Shown: piece by piece, positions 36,681-45,006 of the stretch
How the letters are laid out: the number at the start of each line of letters is the position of its first letter
How positions within the stretch are numbered: the first letter of the stretch is position 1
From: an uncultured Prevotella sp.
Lineage (GTDB): Bacteria; Bacteroidota; Bacteroidia; Bacteroidales; Bacteroidaceae
Assembly: GCA_900320905.1 (NCBI GenBank)
Contig: ONTZ01000010.1
Location: 1 to 64,000 of the forward strand
Direction: 5' to 3'
Length of the DNA stretch: 64,000 nucleotides
Position numbers and translations under genes: made by a program
The notes under the pieces: generated by a model
Seen by the model: the letters and a program-made list of their open reading frames with translations, nothing else
The model's database searches: none
Told to the model about the DNA's origin: nothing

Positions 36681-37565
36681 TTAATCAATAAATCTGCGTG
36701 TAAGGTCGGTATAGTCGTCGATACGGCGATCGCGGAGGAAAGGCCACCAGCGGCGCACCTGCTCGGAGTGGTCGAGGTCGATCTCTACGATGATGCTCTC
36801 TTCCTCGTCGGTAGAAGCCTCGTAGAGGAGTTCGCCCTGAGGACCTGCCACGAAGGAGGTGCCCCAGAACTGGATGCCGTTGGTCTGGCCTGAGGGGTCT
36901 GGCTCAAAACCGACACGGTTGACGGTGACCACGGGCAGGCCGTTGGCTACGGCATGTCCGCGTTGTACTGTCTGCCAGGCCATCCGCTGGCGCTGTTGCT
37001 CCTCGGGAGTGTCGCTCGACTCATAGCCGATGGCGGTAGGGTAGATGAGCAGGTCGGCACCCTGCAAGGCCATCAGGCGCGCTGCCTCGGGATACCACTG
37101 GTCCCAGCATACCATCACGCCAAGACGACCTACAGAGGTCTCGATGGGGTGGAAGCCCAAATCGCCCGGGGTGAAGTAGAACTTTTCGTAATAGGCGGGG
37201 TCGTCGGGGATGTGCATCTTGCGATAGGTGCCTGCGATGGTGCCGTCCTTCTCCAAGACGACGGCTGTGTTGTGATACAGCCCCGGTGCCCGTTTCTCGA
37301 AGAGCGAGGTGACGATAACCACCCCGAACTGCTTGGCGAGATCGCCGAAGATTTTGGTGGAATGCCCCGGTATCGGCTCTGCCAGGTCGAAGTTATCGAC
37401 ATTCTCTACCTGACAGAAGTAGAGCGAGTTGTGCAGTTCTTGGAGCACGACGAGTTGTGCGCCCCGCTTGGCAAGGTCACTGATACCCTCTGCCAGACGG
37501 AGGATATTGTCTTTGGTGTCAGCAGTGTTGTGCTGCTGTAGGAATCCTATCTTCAGTTCTTTCAT
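36681..37565 (-). CDS. aguB: N-carbamoylputrescine amidase
   Basis: The 294-residue nitrilase-superfamily enzyme hydrolyses N-carbamoylputrescine to putrescine, CO2 and ammonia. The catalytic triad is visible: Glu in VVLQELHNSLYF, Lys in TYRKMHIPDD and Cys in GVMVCWDQWYPEAARL. It sits 3 bases after aguA, so the two consecutive pathway steps are encoded together, and just ahead of the porin-like gene. Confidence 0.95.
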   Translation of the reverse strand: MKELKIGFLQQHNTADTKDNILRLAEGISDLAKRGAQLVVLQELHNSLYFCQVENVDNFDLAEPIPGHSTKIFGDLAKQFGVVIVTSLFEKRAPGLYHNTAVVLEKDGTIAGTYRKMHIPDDPAYYEKFYFTPGDLGFHPIETSVGRLGVMVCWDQWYPEAARLMALQGADLLIYPTAIGYESSDTPEEQQRQRMAWQTVQRGHAVANGLPVVTVNRVGFEPDPSGQTNGIQFWGTSFVAGPQGELLYEASTDEEESIIVEIDLDHSEQVRRWWPFLRDRRIDDYTDLTRRFID

Positions 37566-37568
37566 TTT

Positions 37569-38585
37569 TTATTCCTTCATTCTTGGAAACTGCATGGTAC
37601 AACAATGGAGTGAGCCGTGCTGCCAGATGACGGGGCTGCAGTCGATACCGATAATCTCCCGTTTGGGGAAGGCCTCGCCGATGATGCTGAGAGCCTCGTT
37701 GTCGAGGTCGGGCTGTCCATAGGTAGGACAGAGCACGGCACCGTTGATGACGAGGAAGTTGGCATAGGTGGCAGGCAACCTGTCTTCTCCGTCATAGATG
37801 GGATGGGGCATTGGCAGTTTCTTCAGGGTGTAGGGCTTGCCGTCGAGCGTACGGAAGGTCTGTAGTTGCTCTTCCATCCGCTTGAGGTCGGCATATTGCT
37901 CATCCTGCGGATTGTCACAGCCCACATATAATAAGGTGTCGTCAGGACAGATGCGTACGAGGGTATCGATATGTCCGTCAGTATCGTCGCCTGTCAGATG
38001 TCCGTAGTCTATCCAGAGAATGCGCTCGGCACAGAGGTCGTGTTTCAACCGTTCCTCAATCTGCTCTTTGGTCATGGGCTGATTGCGGTGGGGTGCCAAC
38101 AGGCATTGGCTTGTGGTAAAGATGGTACCCTTGCCGTCGCTCTCTATCGAACCGCCTTCCAGCACGAAGTCGAGACAATCGACGTATTCGCCTGCAATCT
38201 CGCCCAGATCGTAGAGCCGGCGGTTGATGGCGTTGTCGAGGGCTGCCTCGAACTTCTCGCCCCAACCATTGAAACAATAGTCCAACAGACGACGGTGCCC
38301 CTGATCATCGACCAAGGAGATGAAACCATGATCGCGGGCCCAGGTGTCATTGGTGCCACAGACGATGCGGAGCATATCGTAGGCAGCATCCTCTGGAGCC
38401 ACCACCATCAGGCGTTCACGCTCGGCTATCTCACGAGCCACCTGATGATAGACAGCCGTAATCTCGTTGAGTATCGGAGCCCAGTCTGTCCGGGCATGCG
38501 GCCACGTCAACTGCACACCTTCCTGCGGCTCCCATTCAGCAGGCAACCGCCAGTGATTATGGCTTGTTTTCTTGTCTATCATCAT
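37569..38585 (-). CDS. aguA: Agmatine deiminase
   Basis: The protein has about 338 residues from the ATG at 38585 (a second ATG at 38582). It converts agmatine to N-carbamoylputrescine and ammonia. Signatures are WPHARTDW, NDTWARDHGFISL, FVLEGGSIESDGKGT, DDTDGHIDTLVRI and the catalytic Cys near the end in HGSLHCCTMQFPR. A longer start at 38606 would include the -7 box and is rejected. It leads the leftward run with aguB, a porin-like gene and glnN. Confidence 0.95.
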   Translation of the reverse strand: MMIDKKTSHNHWRLPAEWEPQEGVQLTWPHARTDWAPILNEITAVYHQVAREIAERERLMVVAPEDAAYDMLRIVCGTNDTWARDHGFISLVDDQGHRRLLDYCFNGWGEKFEAALDNAINRRLYDLGEIAGEYVDCLDFVLEGGSIESDGKGTIFTTSQCLLAPHRNQPMTKEQIEERLKHDLCAERILWIDYGHLTGDDTDGHIDTLVRICPDDTLLYVGCDNPQDEQYADLKRMEEQLQTFRTLDGKPYTLKKLPMPHPIYDGEDRLPATYANFLVINGAVLCPTYGQPDLDNEALSIIGEAFPKREIIGIDCSPVIWQHGSLHCCTMQFPRMKE

Positions 38586-38595
38586 ATTTTTGGCG

Positions 38596-38603
38596 CAAAG
38601 GTA
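38596..38603 (-). promoter_or_regulatory. -7 element of the aguA-aguB-porin-glnN run
   Basis: TACCTTTG on the minus strand, 11 bases before the first ATG of aguA. It is back to back with the -7 element at 38647 of the rightward ABC gene. Confidence 0.65.
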
Positions 38604-38608
38604 CAAAA

Positions 38609-38642
38609 TAATTGAGAATAGAGAGCGGAGAATTGAGAATTA
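38609..38642. repeat. Short gagaat-type repeats between divergent promoters
   Basis: attgagaata, gagagcggag and aattgagaat follow each other with imperfect 10-14 bp spacing. The same sort of AT-rich near-repeat occurs at other gene borders in this window. Confidence 0.4.
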
Positions 38643-38646
38643 TTTG

Positions 38647-38654
38647 TATTTTTG
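38647..38654 (+). promoter_or_regulatory. -7 element of the ABC ATPase/FetB-NUC1 pair
   Basis: TATTTTTG followed by ca, 24 bases before the ATG at 38678. Confidence 0.55.
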
Positions 38655-38677
38655 CACAAAGATTTTGATATTGAACG

Positions 38678-39277
38678 ATGTTAGAGGTTAAGGACGCGAC
38701 GATCGTCATTGGGGAAAAGACGCTGGCACAGGGACTTTCCTTCACGGCAAGAGACGGACAACTGACGTGTATCACGGGGTCGGAAGGCTCTGGCAAGACC
38801 ACGCTCATCCGTACGCTGATGGGCTTCCTGCCTGTCAAGGAGGGGTTTGTGAGTGTCGATGGTGAACTGCTGACCGTCCGTTCGGCTCCTGCCTTCCGAA
38901 CGATGATGGTCTATCTGCCCCAACAGATGCAGATGCTCAGGCACCAGTTGATGCCCCCAGAGCCACCAGCGTGCGAGCCTGATGAGCAGACGGTGTGGGA
39001 GCCTTTGCTCCCTGCGCTGGAAGATAGGATAGGGGAGGTTGCCCCTCTCTCACCAGACGAAATATTCTCTCTGGCTTCGGAGACGCTTCAGCAGGCAACG
39101 GACAAGCCTATCGTCATTGCCGATGAGCCTGCCGCTCACCTGACATTTGAACTGACCCAGCGTATGCTCGAACGCTTGCGCCAACAGGCTGAGGCTGGAA
39201 AGACGGTGCTGATAGCCAGTCGCAGGGCAGAAATCATCGCCAATGCAGACCAGATAATTGACTTAGACAGACTTTAA
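38678..39277 (+). CDS. Degenerate ABC-type ATPase (FetA/YbbL-like partner)
   Basis: The 199-residue protein has an intact Walker A (GSEGSGKTT, about residues 35-43) and Walker B (IVIADEP). Other ABC signatures are altered. The LSGGQ region reads LSPDEIFSLA, and the H-loop reads IASRRAE in place of a VSHD-like sequence, so its His is missing. The stretch between Q-loop and signature (about residues 85-125) is Pro/Glu-rich. It directly precedes a FetB-type permease, so by position it is the ATPase of a FetAB-like metal exporter. The missing signature and H-loop suggest weak or no ATP hydrolysis. Confidence 0.8.
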   Translation: MLEVKDATIVIGEKTLAQGLSFTARDGQLTCITGSEGSGKTTLIRTLMGFLPVKEGFVSVDGELLTVRSAPAFRTMMVYLPQQMQMLRHQLMPPEPPACEPDEQTVWEPLLPALEDRIGEVAPLSPDEIFSLASETLQQATDKPIVIADEPAAHLTFELTQRMLERLRQQAEAGKTVLIASRRAEIIANADQIIDLDRL

Positions 39278-39280
39278 GAT

Positions 39281-40891
39281 ATGGATACAGGATTGATTTT
39301 ACATACGATTCTCGGACTGCTCTTGCTGCTGGTTCCTGCAGGGGCGCTGTATATGTTGGAGCGGCAGATGCTCCCGAAGTTTGCAGTGGCTGTAGGCCGT
39401 ATGGTGGTGCAGTTGCTGGTGCTTTGTCTGATGGTGTGGGCGCTGATCCGTATTGATAGTCCCTGGCTGCTCATTGTGTGGCTGGTGGCGATGGCGGTCT
39501 ATGCGGGCTGGATTGTGCAGAGGCGGTGTAGGAATCATGTCCCCCTGATTCCTGTCAGCGTGGGTTTGTTTCTTGGCACTGCCGTTACAGGTCTGTGGAT
39601 TTTGGCTCTGGCATTACCTGTTCGTGTCTTTGACGCCCGTTGGTTCGTGCCAGTGATGGCTCTCCTGATGGGACATACGATGGCAATGACCATCCGAGGA
39701 CTCAACACCTATGTTACTGCCCTGAAGACCGATGAACAGCAGTACGAGTTCCTGCGGGGCAACGGACAGCCCCATTTCAAGGCTCTGCAGCCTTTCCTGC
39801 GTCGCAGTTTGTTGGCAATTCTATCACCCACCATCGCCAACCTCTCCGTGCTCTGTCTTTCCTCCATGCCGCTATTGTTGGGTGGTATTTTCCTCGGTGG
39901 TATGAGCCCCATCAACGCCTTCGTCCTAATGCTCCACATGACAGTAGGCAGCATCGCTGCCTCCGTCCTCTCCCTTGCCATCACCCTCTTCCTTGCCGAT
40001 CGCTCCCTCTTCGACAAGTTCGGCAAGTTGATAACCGTGTTGGCATTTGTGGCACTGGTGCTTTCGTGTAAGGGGAATAAGGTTAGTGAGGGCGCTAAGG
40101 CTTCCCAAGAGAATGTGACGGAGGATGTGACGGGCTTCTATGATACGAAGACTGCTGCGAAGACGGAGGTTGCAGATGTGGAAGTGCAGGCGGCTGGGAA
40201 AAAGATTGTGATGTACGAGATGCCTGCGCCGCTGAAAGACCGTCCTGAGCAGATTTTGAAGCGCAAGGGCTATACCACCTCTTATAATAGCAAGACGAAG
40301 AACCCGAACTGGGTGGCGTGGCATCTGACGAAGTCGCACACCTATGGTTCATTCCAGCGGAAGGATGAGATGTTCACGGTGGATGAGGATGCGAAAGGTG
40401 GGAGAGCCACGGACAACGACTACTACAACTCACGCTACGACCGAGGACACATGTGTCCGGCTGGCGACAATAAATGGGACAAGCAGGCGATGGAACAATC
40501 GTTCCTATTTACGAATATCTGTCCGCAGAACCATGGACTGAACAAATACGAGTGGAACGACTTGGAGATTCTCTGTCGTGACTGGGCTCGCGAATACGGG
40601 GCTATCGACATTGTCTGCGGGCCTATATACAACCAGAAGAGTGAGCAGAAAACCATCGGCAGGAACAAGGTCTGGGTGCCGGATGCCTTCTTCAAGGTGG
40701 TGCTCTGTAGGCAGGGTAGTCCGAAGGCCATCGGCTTTATCTATCGCAACGAAGGCGTGAAACAGAAGATGGAGGAAGCGGTCTATACCGTCGATGAGAT
40801 AGAGCAGTTGACGGGGATGGATTTCTTCCCTTCGCTCGACGACAAGACGGAGGATAGGATAGAGGCAAAGACCAGTTTATCAGAGTGGTAA
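39281..40891 (+). CDS. Fusion of FetB-type permease and NUC1 DNA/RNA endonuclease
   Basis: The protein has 536 residues. Residues 1-248 form a UPF0014/FetB permease with about seven helices and the family pattern GHTMAMTIRGLNTYVTALKT and SVLCLSSMPLLLGGIFLGG. Residues about 249-263 (KLITVLAFVALVLSC) look exactly like a lipoprotein signal with lipobox Cys263. Residues about 310-515 are a DNA/RNA non-specific endonuclease with DRGHM (387-391; catalytic His390) and the metal-binding Asn in NICPQNHGLNKYEWNDLE. It reads as a permease gene joined in frame to a former secreted nuclease gene whose start codon was lost (junction near 40020). No stop or frameshift interrupts it. Confidence 0.88.
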   Translation: MDTGLILHTILGLLLLLVPAGALYMLERQMLPKFAVAVGRMVVQLLVLCLMVWALIRIDSPWLLIVWLVAMAVYAGWIVQRRCRNHVPLIPVSVGLFLGTAVTGLWILALALPVRVFDARWFVPVMALLMGHTMAMTIRGLNTYVTALKTDEQQYEFLRGNGQPHFKALQPFLRRSLLAILSPTIANLSVLCLSSMPLLLGGIFLGGMSPINAFVLMLHMTVGSIAASVLSLAITLFLADRSLFDKFGKLITVLAFVALVLSCKGNKVSEGAKASQENVTEDVTGFYDTKTAAKTEVADVEVQAAGKKIVMYEMPAPLKDRPEQILKRKGYTTSYNSKTKNPNWVAWHLTKSHTYGSFQRKDEMFTVDEDAKGGRATDNDYYNSRYDRGHMCPAGDNKWDKQAMEQSFLFTNICPQNHGLNKYEWNDLEILCRDWAREYGAIDIVCGPIYNQKSEQKTIGRNKVWVPDAFFKVVLCRQGSPKAIGFIYRNEGVKQKMEEAVYTVDEIEQLTGMDFFPSLDDKTEDRIEAKTSLSEW

Positions 40892-40920
40892 TCTAAGGTT
40901 AATAATTCTTAAATGTAATC

Positions 40921-40957
40921 ATCATTTCTCATTTCTCATTCCTCATTCCTCATTTTT
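40921..40957. repeat. Tandem tctcatt/cctcatt repeats upstream of the Nif3-like gene
   Basis: About five near-identical 7-8 bp units (atttctc, atttctc, attcctc, attcctc, att) fill the space before the promoter. Confidence 0.7.
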
Positions 40958-40960
40958 TTG

Positions 40961-40968
40961 TAATTTTG
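40961..40968 (+). promoter_or_regulatory. -7 element directly before the Nif3-like start codon
   Basis: TAATTTTG ends 4 bases before the GTG at 40973. Transcription would start at or next to the start codon, giving a leaderless mRNA. Confidence 0.6.
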
Positions 40969-40972
40969 CAGC

Positions 40973-41758
40973 GTGAAAATAAAAGAAGTGCTGAGCGCCC
41001 TTGAACGTTTCGCGCCTCTGCCCTTGCAGGAAAGTTGGGACAATGCTGGCTTGCAGGTTGGATTGACAGAGACGGAGGTTTCAGGGGCATTATTGTGTCT
41101 GGACGTCAACGAAAAGATTGTCGACGAGGCCATTCAGAAGGGCTGCAACCTGATTGTCAGCCATCATCCGTTGTTGTTCCGCGGGCTGAAGACCATCAGT
41201 GACCTGACGGACGTGCAGCGTACGGTGATGAAGGCTATCGTGAATGGTGTCTGCGTCATCTCGATGCACACTAATATGGACAATGCGAAGGGGGGCGTGA
41301 ACTTCAGAATCGCAGAGAAATTAGGATTGCAGGATGTGCAGTTCTTTGCCCCGAAGAACGTGGACGGCATCGAGGCGGGGAGTGGTGTCATGGGAACGCT
41401 TGCAGAGCCTTTGGCATCAGACGACTTTGTGATAGCAGTAAAGAAAGCCTTCGATGTGGAGTGCGCGATGTGCAACGAACTGTTGCGTCGCAAGATACAG
41501 AAGGTGGCCATCTGTGGTGGGGCAGGGGACTTCCTGCTCGACGAGGCCCTGAAAGCTGGAGCCGATGCGTTTATCACGGGTGAGATGCACTATCACCAGT
41601 ATTTCGGCTACGAGCAGCGCATCCAGATCTGCGTCATCGGCCACTACCAGAGTGAGCAGTTCACCAGCGAGATCTTCCGTGACATCATCACGAAGGAATG
41701 TCCTGGTGTCAGAACGGAAATCGCTGAAACCAGCACCAATCCCATCCTGTATTTGTAG
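40973..41758 (+). CDS. Nif3-like dinuclear metal-centre protein
   Basis: The 261-residue protein has a GTG start. It is a NIF3/YbgI-family protein that assembles as a hexamer with a two-metal site. Ligand motifs are visible: SHHPLLFRG (HH pair), SMHTNMDNAKGG, and GEMHYHQ together with CVIGHYQSEQF near the end. It lacks the central PII-like insert of longer homologues. The biochemical role is unsettled; GTP cyclohydrolase-like and metal-chaperone roles have been proposed. It is 36 bases before the zinc-ribbon coiled-coil gene, a pairing common in Bacteroidota. Confidence 0.93.
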   Translation: MKIKEVLSALERFAPLPLQESWDNAGLQVGLTETEVSGALLCLDVNEKIVDEAIQKGCNLIVSHHPLLFRGLKTISDLTDVQRTVMKAIVNGVCVISMHTNMDNAKGGVNFRIAEKLGLQDVQFFAPKNVDGIEAGSGVMGTLAEPLASDDFVIAVKKAFDVECAMCNELLRRKIQKVAICGGAGDFLLDEALKAGADAFITGEMHYHQYFGYEQRIQICVIGHYQSEQFTSEIFRDIITKECPGVRTEIAETSTNPILYL

Positions 41759-41794
41759 AATATCAATATTGTAAAATAAATTATATTTATAATT

Positions 41795-42646
41795 ATGGCA
41801 AAGAAAGACCCAACAGACTTGTCAGTTGAAGAGAAACTGAAGACCCTCTATCAACTGCAGACAGCACTCTCCTCCATCGATGAGAAGCGTGCATTGCGAG
41901 GCGAACTGCCTTTGGAAGTTCAGGACCTGGAAGATGAGATTGAAGGTCTGACAACCCGTGTGGAGAAAATCCAGAACGACATCAACGAGTTCGAGCGTGC
42001 GATTGTTCAGAAGAAAGGCGAGATTGCTGATGCTGAGCAGAGTGTGAACCGCTATAAGGAACAACTCAATGAGGTGAAGAACAACCGTGAGTACGATACC
42101 CTCTCAAAGGAGATTGAGTTCCAGACACTGGAGATTGAACTCTGCAACAAGAAGATCCGTGAGGCCACAGCCCGTATTGCTGAAAAGAAAGATGAACTGG
42201 TTGCAAACCAGGAGGTTATCAAGGAGCGTGAGGGCGACTTGGAGATGAAGAAGGGGGAACTCGACGAGATTATGGAAGAGACCCGTGCCGAGGAAGATAA
42301 ACTGAAGGAGAAGGTGAAAGACTTGGAGTCGAAGATCGAGACCCGTCTGCTGACTTCCTTCAAGCGCATCCGCAAGAATGCCCGCAACGGTCTGGGCATC
42401 GTCTATGTTCAGCGTGATGCCTGTGGTGGTTGCTTCAACAAGATTCCGCCCCAGCGTCAACTTGACATCAAGATGCACAAGAAGATCATCGTGTGCGAGT
42501 ATTGCGGACGTATCATGATTGACCCCGAACTGGCTGGCGTGAAACTCGACAAGATGGGTGTTGAACAGCCTAAGAAGACGCGTAAGCGTTCCATTCGCAA
42601 GACGGCAACATCGAAGAAGATCGAAGATGCCAGCGATATGGAATAA
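41795..42646 (+). CDS. Coiled-coil protein with C4-type zinc ribbon
   Basis: Of 283 residues, about 10-180 form a long coiled coil (ELPLEVQDLEDEIEGLTTRV, KDELVANQEVIKEREGDLEM). A zinc ribbon follows with CGGCFNKIPPQ and VCEYCGRI (about residues 210-250), and the tail is Lys/Arg-rich. The architecture is that of the CdsZ/DUF164 family, which has been linked to nucleic acid binding, but the function here is unknown. It is usually next to the Nif3-like gene, as here. A terminator follows. Confidence 0.88.
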   Translation: MAKKDPTDLSVEEKLKTLYQLQTALSSIDEKRALRGELPLEVQDLEDEIEGLTTRVEKIQNDINEFERAIVQKKGEIADAEQSVNRYKEQLNEVKNNREYDTLSKEIEFQTLEIELCNKKIREATARIAEKKDELVANQEVIKEREGDLEMKKGELDEIMEETRAEEDKLKEKVKDLESKIETRLLTSFKRIRKNARNGLGIVYVQRDACGGCFNKIPPQRQLDIKMHKKIIVCEYCGRIMIDPELAGVKLDKMGVEQPKKTRKRSIRKTATSKKIEDASDME

Positions 42647-42667
42647 CCCTTGCGATTCGAAATCAGT

Positions 42668-42710
42668 AATTATGACCTGCTGTCCAATAGGGCATCAGGT
42701 CATAATTTTT
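42668..42710. terminator. Terminator between converging genes
   Basis: Perfect 12-bp arms aattatgacctg (42668-42679) and caggtcataatt (42696-42707) with following T's. The right arm overlaps the last codons of the leftward gene. Confidence 0.88.
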
Positions 42711-43149
42711 CATAATCAGGAATCTCCTGAAGGAATAAGTATTTTTGATGTTCGTAATCCATTTTGCAACAGTAGTGCTCCATGCCGTTGCTTATGACGA
42801 GATAATCCACCCTGAGCAAGAGATTATACGCTGATACCTGATCGAACACCTTTTGTTGGAGCGGCACGGTGGGCGCCTTGTATTCGATGATCATCTGTGG
42901 CTGTGCCACCTTATTATATAAGATGGAGTCACAGCGCAACCGTTTGTCGCCAATTTGCAGTTCTATCTCGTTGCCAAGCAGTCCTTTGGGATAGCCCTTG
43001 TGCTCCACCAGGTAGTGCGTGAAGTGCTGGCGAACCCATTCCTCAGGTGTCAAAGCCACGTATTTTCTGCGCAGAAAGTCGAAAATCATACGCTTTCCGT
43101 CCTTCTCCGTGATTTTTATTTCGTATTGTGGTAGGTTTAATCGAAACAT
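42700..43149 (-). CDS. HsdR N-terminal-like nuclease-fold protein
   Basis: The protein has 149 residues from the ATG at 43149. A longer frame crosses the promoter and is rejected. It matches the short HSDR_N_2 family: EEWVRQHFTHYLVEHKGYPK, then the PD-(D/E)xK core RLRCDSILYNK (Asp) and QMIIEYKAP (ExK). The nuclease residues are present, but the protein has no helicase. These stand-alone proteins are near-universal in Bacteroidota and sit next to holA, so a housekeeping repair role is more likely than restriction. Confidence 0.85.
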   Translation of the reverse strand: MFRLNLPQYEIKITEKDGKRMIFDFLRRKYVALTPEEWVRQHFTHYLVEHKGYPKGLLGNEIELQIGDKRLRCDSILYNKVAQPQMIIEYKAPTVPLQQKVFDQVSAYNLLLRVDYLVISNGMEHYCCKMDYEHQKYLFLQEIPDYEKL

Positions 43150-43154
43150 TTTTG

Positions 43155-43176
43155 TAACTTTGTAGCCGCAAAAGTA
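43155..43176. promoter_or_regulatory. Overlapping divergent -7 elements of holA and the HsdR-N gene
   Basis: Rightward TAACTTTG (43155-43162) and leftward TACTTTTG (43176-43169) are 6 bases apart, so polymerases would compete for the site. Confidence 0.65.
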
Positions 43177-43199
43177 CAAATAATAATCGAGAAAAGCGA

Positions 43200-44228
43200 A
43201 TGGCAGAGGCAAAAAATGTCAGTTTCGATAGTATCATGAACGACTTGAAGGCGCGGAAGTTCCTTCCTGTCTACTATCTGATGGGCGATGAATCGTACTA
43301 CATCGACCAGATTTCGGACTATATCGCTGAGCATGTGCTGCCACCCGAAGAGCGTGATTTCAACCAGACAATCCTCTTTGGCAGCGATGTGAGTGCTGCA
43401 CAGATTGCTGATGCCGCCCGCAGATATCCGATGATGTCGGAATATCAGGTGGTGATTGTCAAAGAGGCGCAGAACATCAAGAATACAGAGGCTCTCGAGA
43501 AGTATTTTAAGGCTCCGCAGACTTCCACGATCCTCGTTTTATGCCATAAAAACGGCACCATCGACGGCAGAAAACGGGAATATGTGAAGGCCATCCAGGT
43601 TGCTGGCGTGCTTTTTGAGAGCAAAAAACTGCGCGACAGAGACCTTCCGCCTTTCATCGAGAACTATTTGAAACGGAAAAACGTGAGTATCGATGCGAAA
43701 TCCACGCAGATTATCGCGGATTCCATCGGGGCAGACCTCAGTCGTCTCACCAGTGAACTCGAGAAGGTTATTTTGTCGTTGCCGGAGCAGGATAGGAGAG
43801 TGACGCCCCAGGTGGTGGAGGAGCAGATTGGAGTGAGTAAGGACTTTAATAGTTTTGAACTCCGTGATGCCATTGTGAACCGCAATGTGTTCAAGGCAAA
43901 CCAGATAGTAAAATATTTTGACGATAATCCGAAGGCGGGTAGTATCTACTCCTTTCTCCCAATGCTCTTTAATTACTTCCAAAGTCTCATGATCGCTTAT
44001 TATGCGCCAAATAATAAGAGCCAGGAGGGGGTAGCAGAGTGGTTGGAACTGAGAAATCCATGGGCTGCGAAGGACTATATGAATGGCATGCGAAACTACT
44101 CTGGCATGAAGGTGATGCAGATAATTGGGAAGATTAGAGAAATAGATGCTAAAAGTAAGGGTTTAGACAACCCAAATACCCCTCCTGGGGAACTGATGAA
44201 GGAACTGATTTTTTACATTTTGCACTAA
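43200..44228 (+). CDS. holA: DNA polymerase III subunit delta
   Basis: The 342-residue protein is the clamp-loader delta subunit, which opens the beta ring. It has the N-terminal FLPVYYLMGDESYYIDQISD, the middle LSRLTSELEKVILSL and the C-terminal helical collar domain (GSIYSFLPMLFNYFQSLMIA). Like other delta subunits it lacks a working P-loop. It has its own promoter, shared in space with the HsdR-N gene, and a terminator follows. Confidence 0.94.
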   Translation: MAEAKNVSFDSIMNDLKARKFLPVYYLMGDESYYIDQISDYIAEHVLPPEERDFNQTILFGSDVSAAQIADAARRYPMMSEYQVVIVKEAQNIKNTEALEKYFKAPQTSTILVLCHKNGTIDGRKREYVKAIQVAGVLFESKKLRDRDLPPFIENYLKRKNVSIDAKSTQIIADSIGADLSRLTSELEKVILSLPEQDRRVTPQVVEEQIGVSKDFNSFELRDAIVNRNVFKANQIVKYFDDNPKAGSIYSFLPMLFNYFQSLMIAYYAPNNKSQEGVAEWLELRNPWAAKDYMNGMRNYSGMKVMQIIGKIREIDAKSKGLDNPNTPPGELMKELIFYILH

Positions 44229-44265
44229 AATCATCCCTTTTCCGCTTCTAGAATTTCCAAAAACT

Positions 44266-44290
44266 GCACTTTTCAGGAGTGCTTTTTTTT
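44266..44290 (+). terminator. Terminator of holA
   Basis: Stem gcact/agtgc with loop tttcagg and eight T. Confidence 0.8.
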
Positions 44291-44919
44291 GCCCCAAAAC
44301 CCTATAAAAACAGGGGTTCCGAAAGATTCTTACCCCCTCAAAACTCGCGTATTTCCAGATTCTCCAATCATCCGTGCAGAATATCGCCAGAATGACGAAT
44401 TTTGAGATTTTCGCGCTTTCAGGATTTGGCTTTCACATTCATTAAGATTTAATTATTTTGATTTTGCTTTCCAAATCTTTATTCCGATTTAGGTTTTTCT
44501 CGCTTTTAGATTGTAAATTTGGGATTTGAAACGTGTATTTAGCGTTGTACTGTTTAAATATTGATATCCAAATTTTCAACTTTAACTTTGCATATTTATA
44601 AATATACAGATGCTTTATTTGGTTGTTAAGTAGTCGAAAATCAGCGGTTTATATATAAATACCGCCAAAACTTCCAATCTGCAACCTATATTCAGGTCTC
44701 TAATTCTGTATATACCCATATTTTTCGAGCAAATTCACATAAACACCTTATTCATAGCCAATTATTTAACCTTAAATTGCCAAATTATTTCTTTGTAACG
44801 ATTTATGTCTGTAAATTCACGTTTGTAATCACAAAGCCTATCATTACATCTCTAACGCTTTTCGTTTACAAATATGAAAACGCAAATTAAAATTATTAAA
44901 TCTTAAATTCTCTCTACAT
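44291..44919. other. AT-rich gap without a recognisable gene
   Basis: About 630 bp of very AT-rich sequence with no credible coding frame and no RNA gene recognised. A small possible hairpin, aaccct...aggggtt, lies near 44300. The right end contains the left half of the operator described next. No clear DnaA-box cluster was seen, so an origin is not claimed. Confidence 0.6.
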
Positions 44920-44962
44920 TTGTTGGTCAATTCAATTTTTTGTTTTACCTTTGTAAACGAAA
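44860..44962. promoter_or_regulatory. Inverted 13-mers and promoter of the XRE gene, likely autoregulatory operator
   Basis: tttcgtttacaaa (44860-44872) and its exact reverse complement tttgtaaacgaaa (44950-44962) lie 77 bp apart. The right copy overlaps the promoter's TACCTTTG (44946-44953; upstream TTGG at 44922-44925, spacing 20). A regulator bound there would block initiation. Confidence 0.7.
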
Positions 44963-45006
44963 CGCTAAAAGGGCAAAAATACTCTCTTTTTAATGATCAT
45001 CAGAAT

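Noticed and set aside
42700-43149. HsdR-N protein as part of a restriction system
   Set aside because: It has no helicase or methylase partner and lies beside holA, an arrangement common in Bacteroidota housekeeping regions.
44291-44919. Replication origin in the AT-rich gap
   Set aside because: No cluster of DnaA-box-like sequences was seen and no dnaA or dnaN lies nearby; AT content alone is insufficient.
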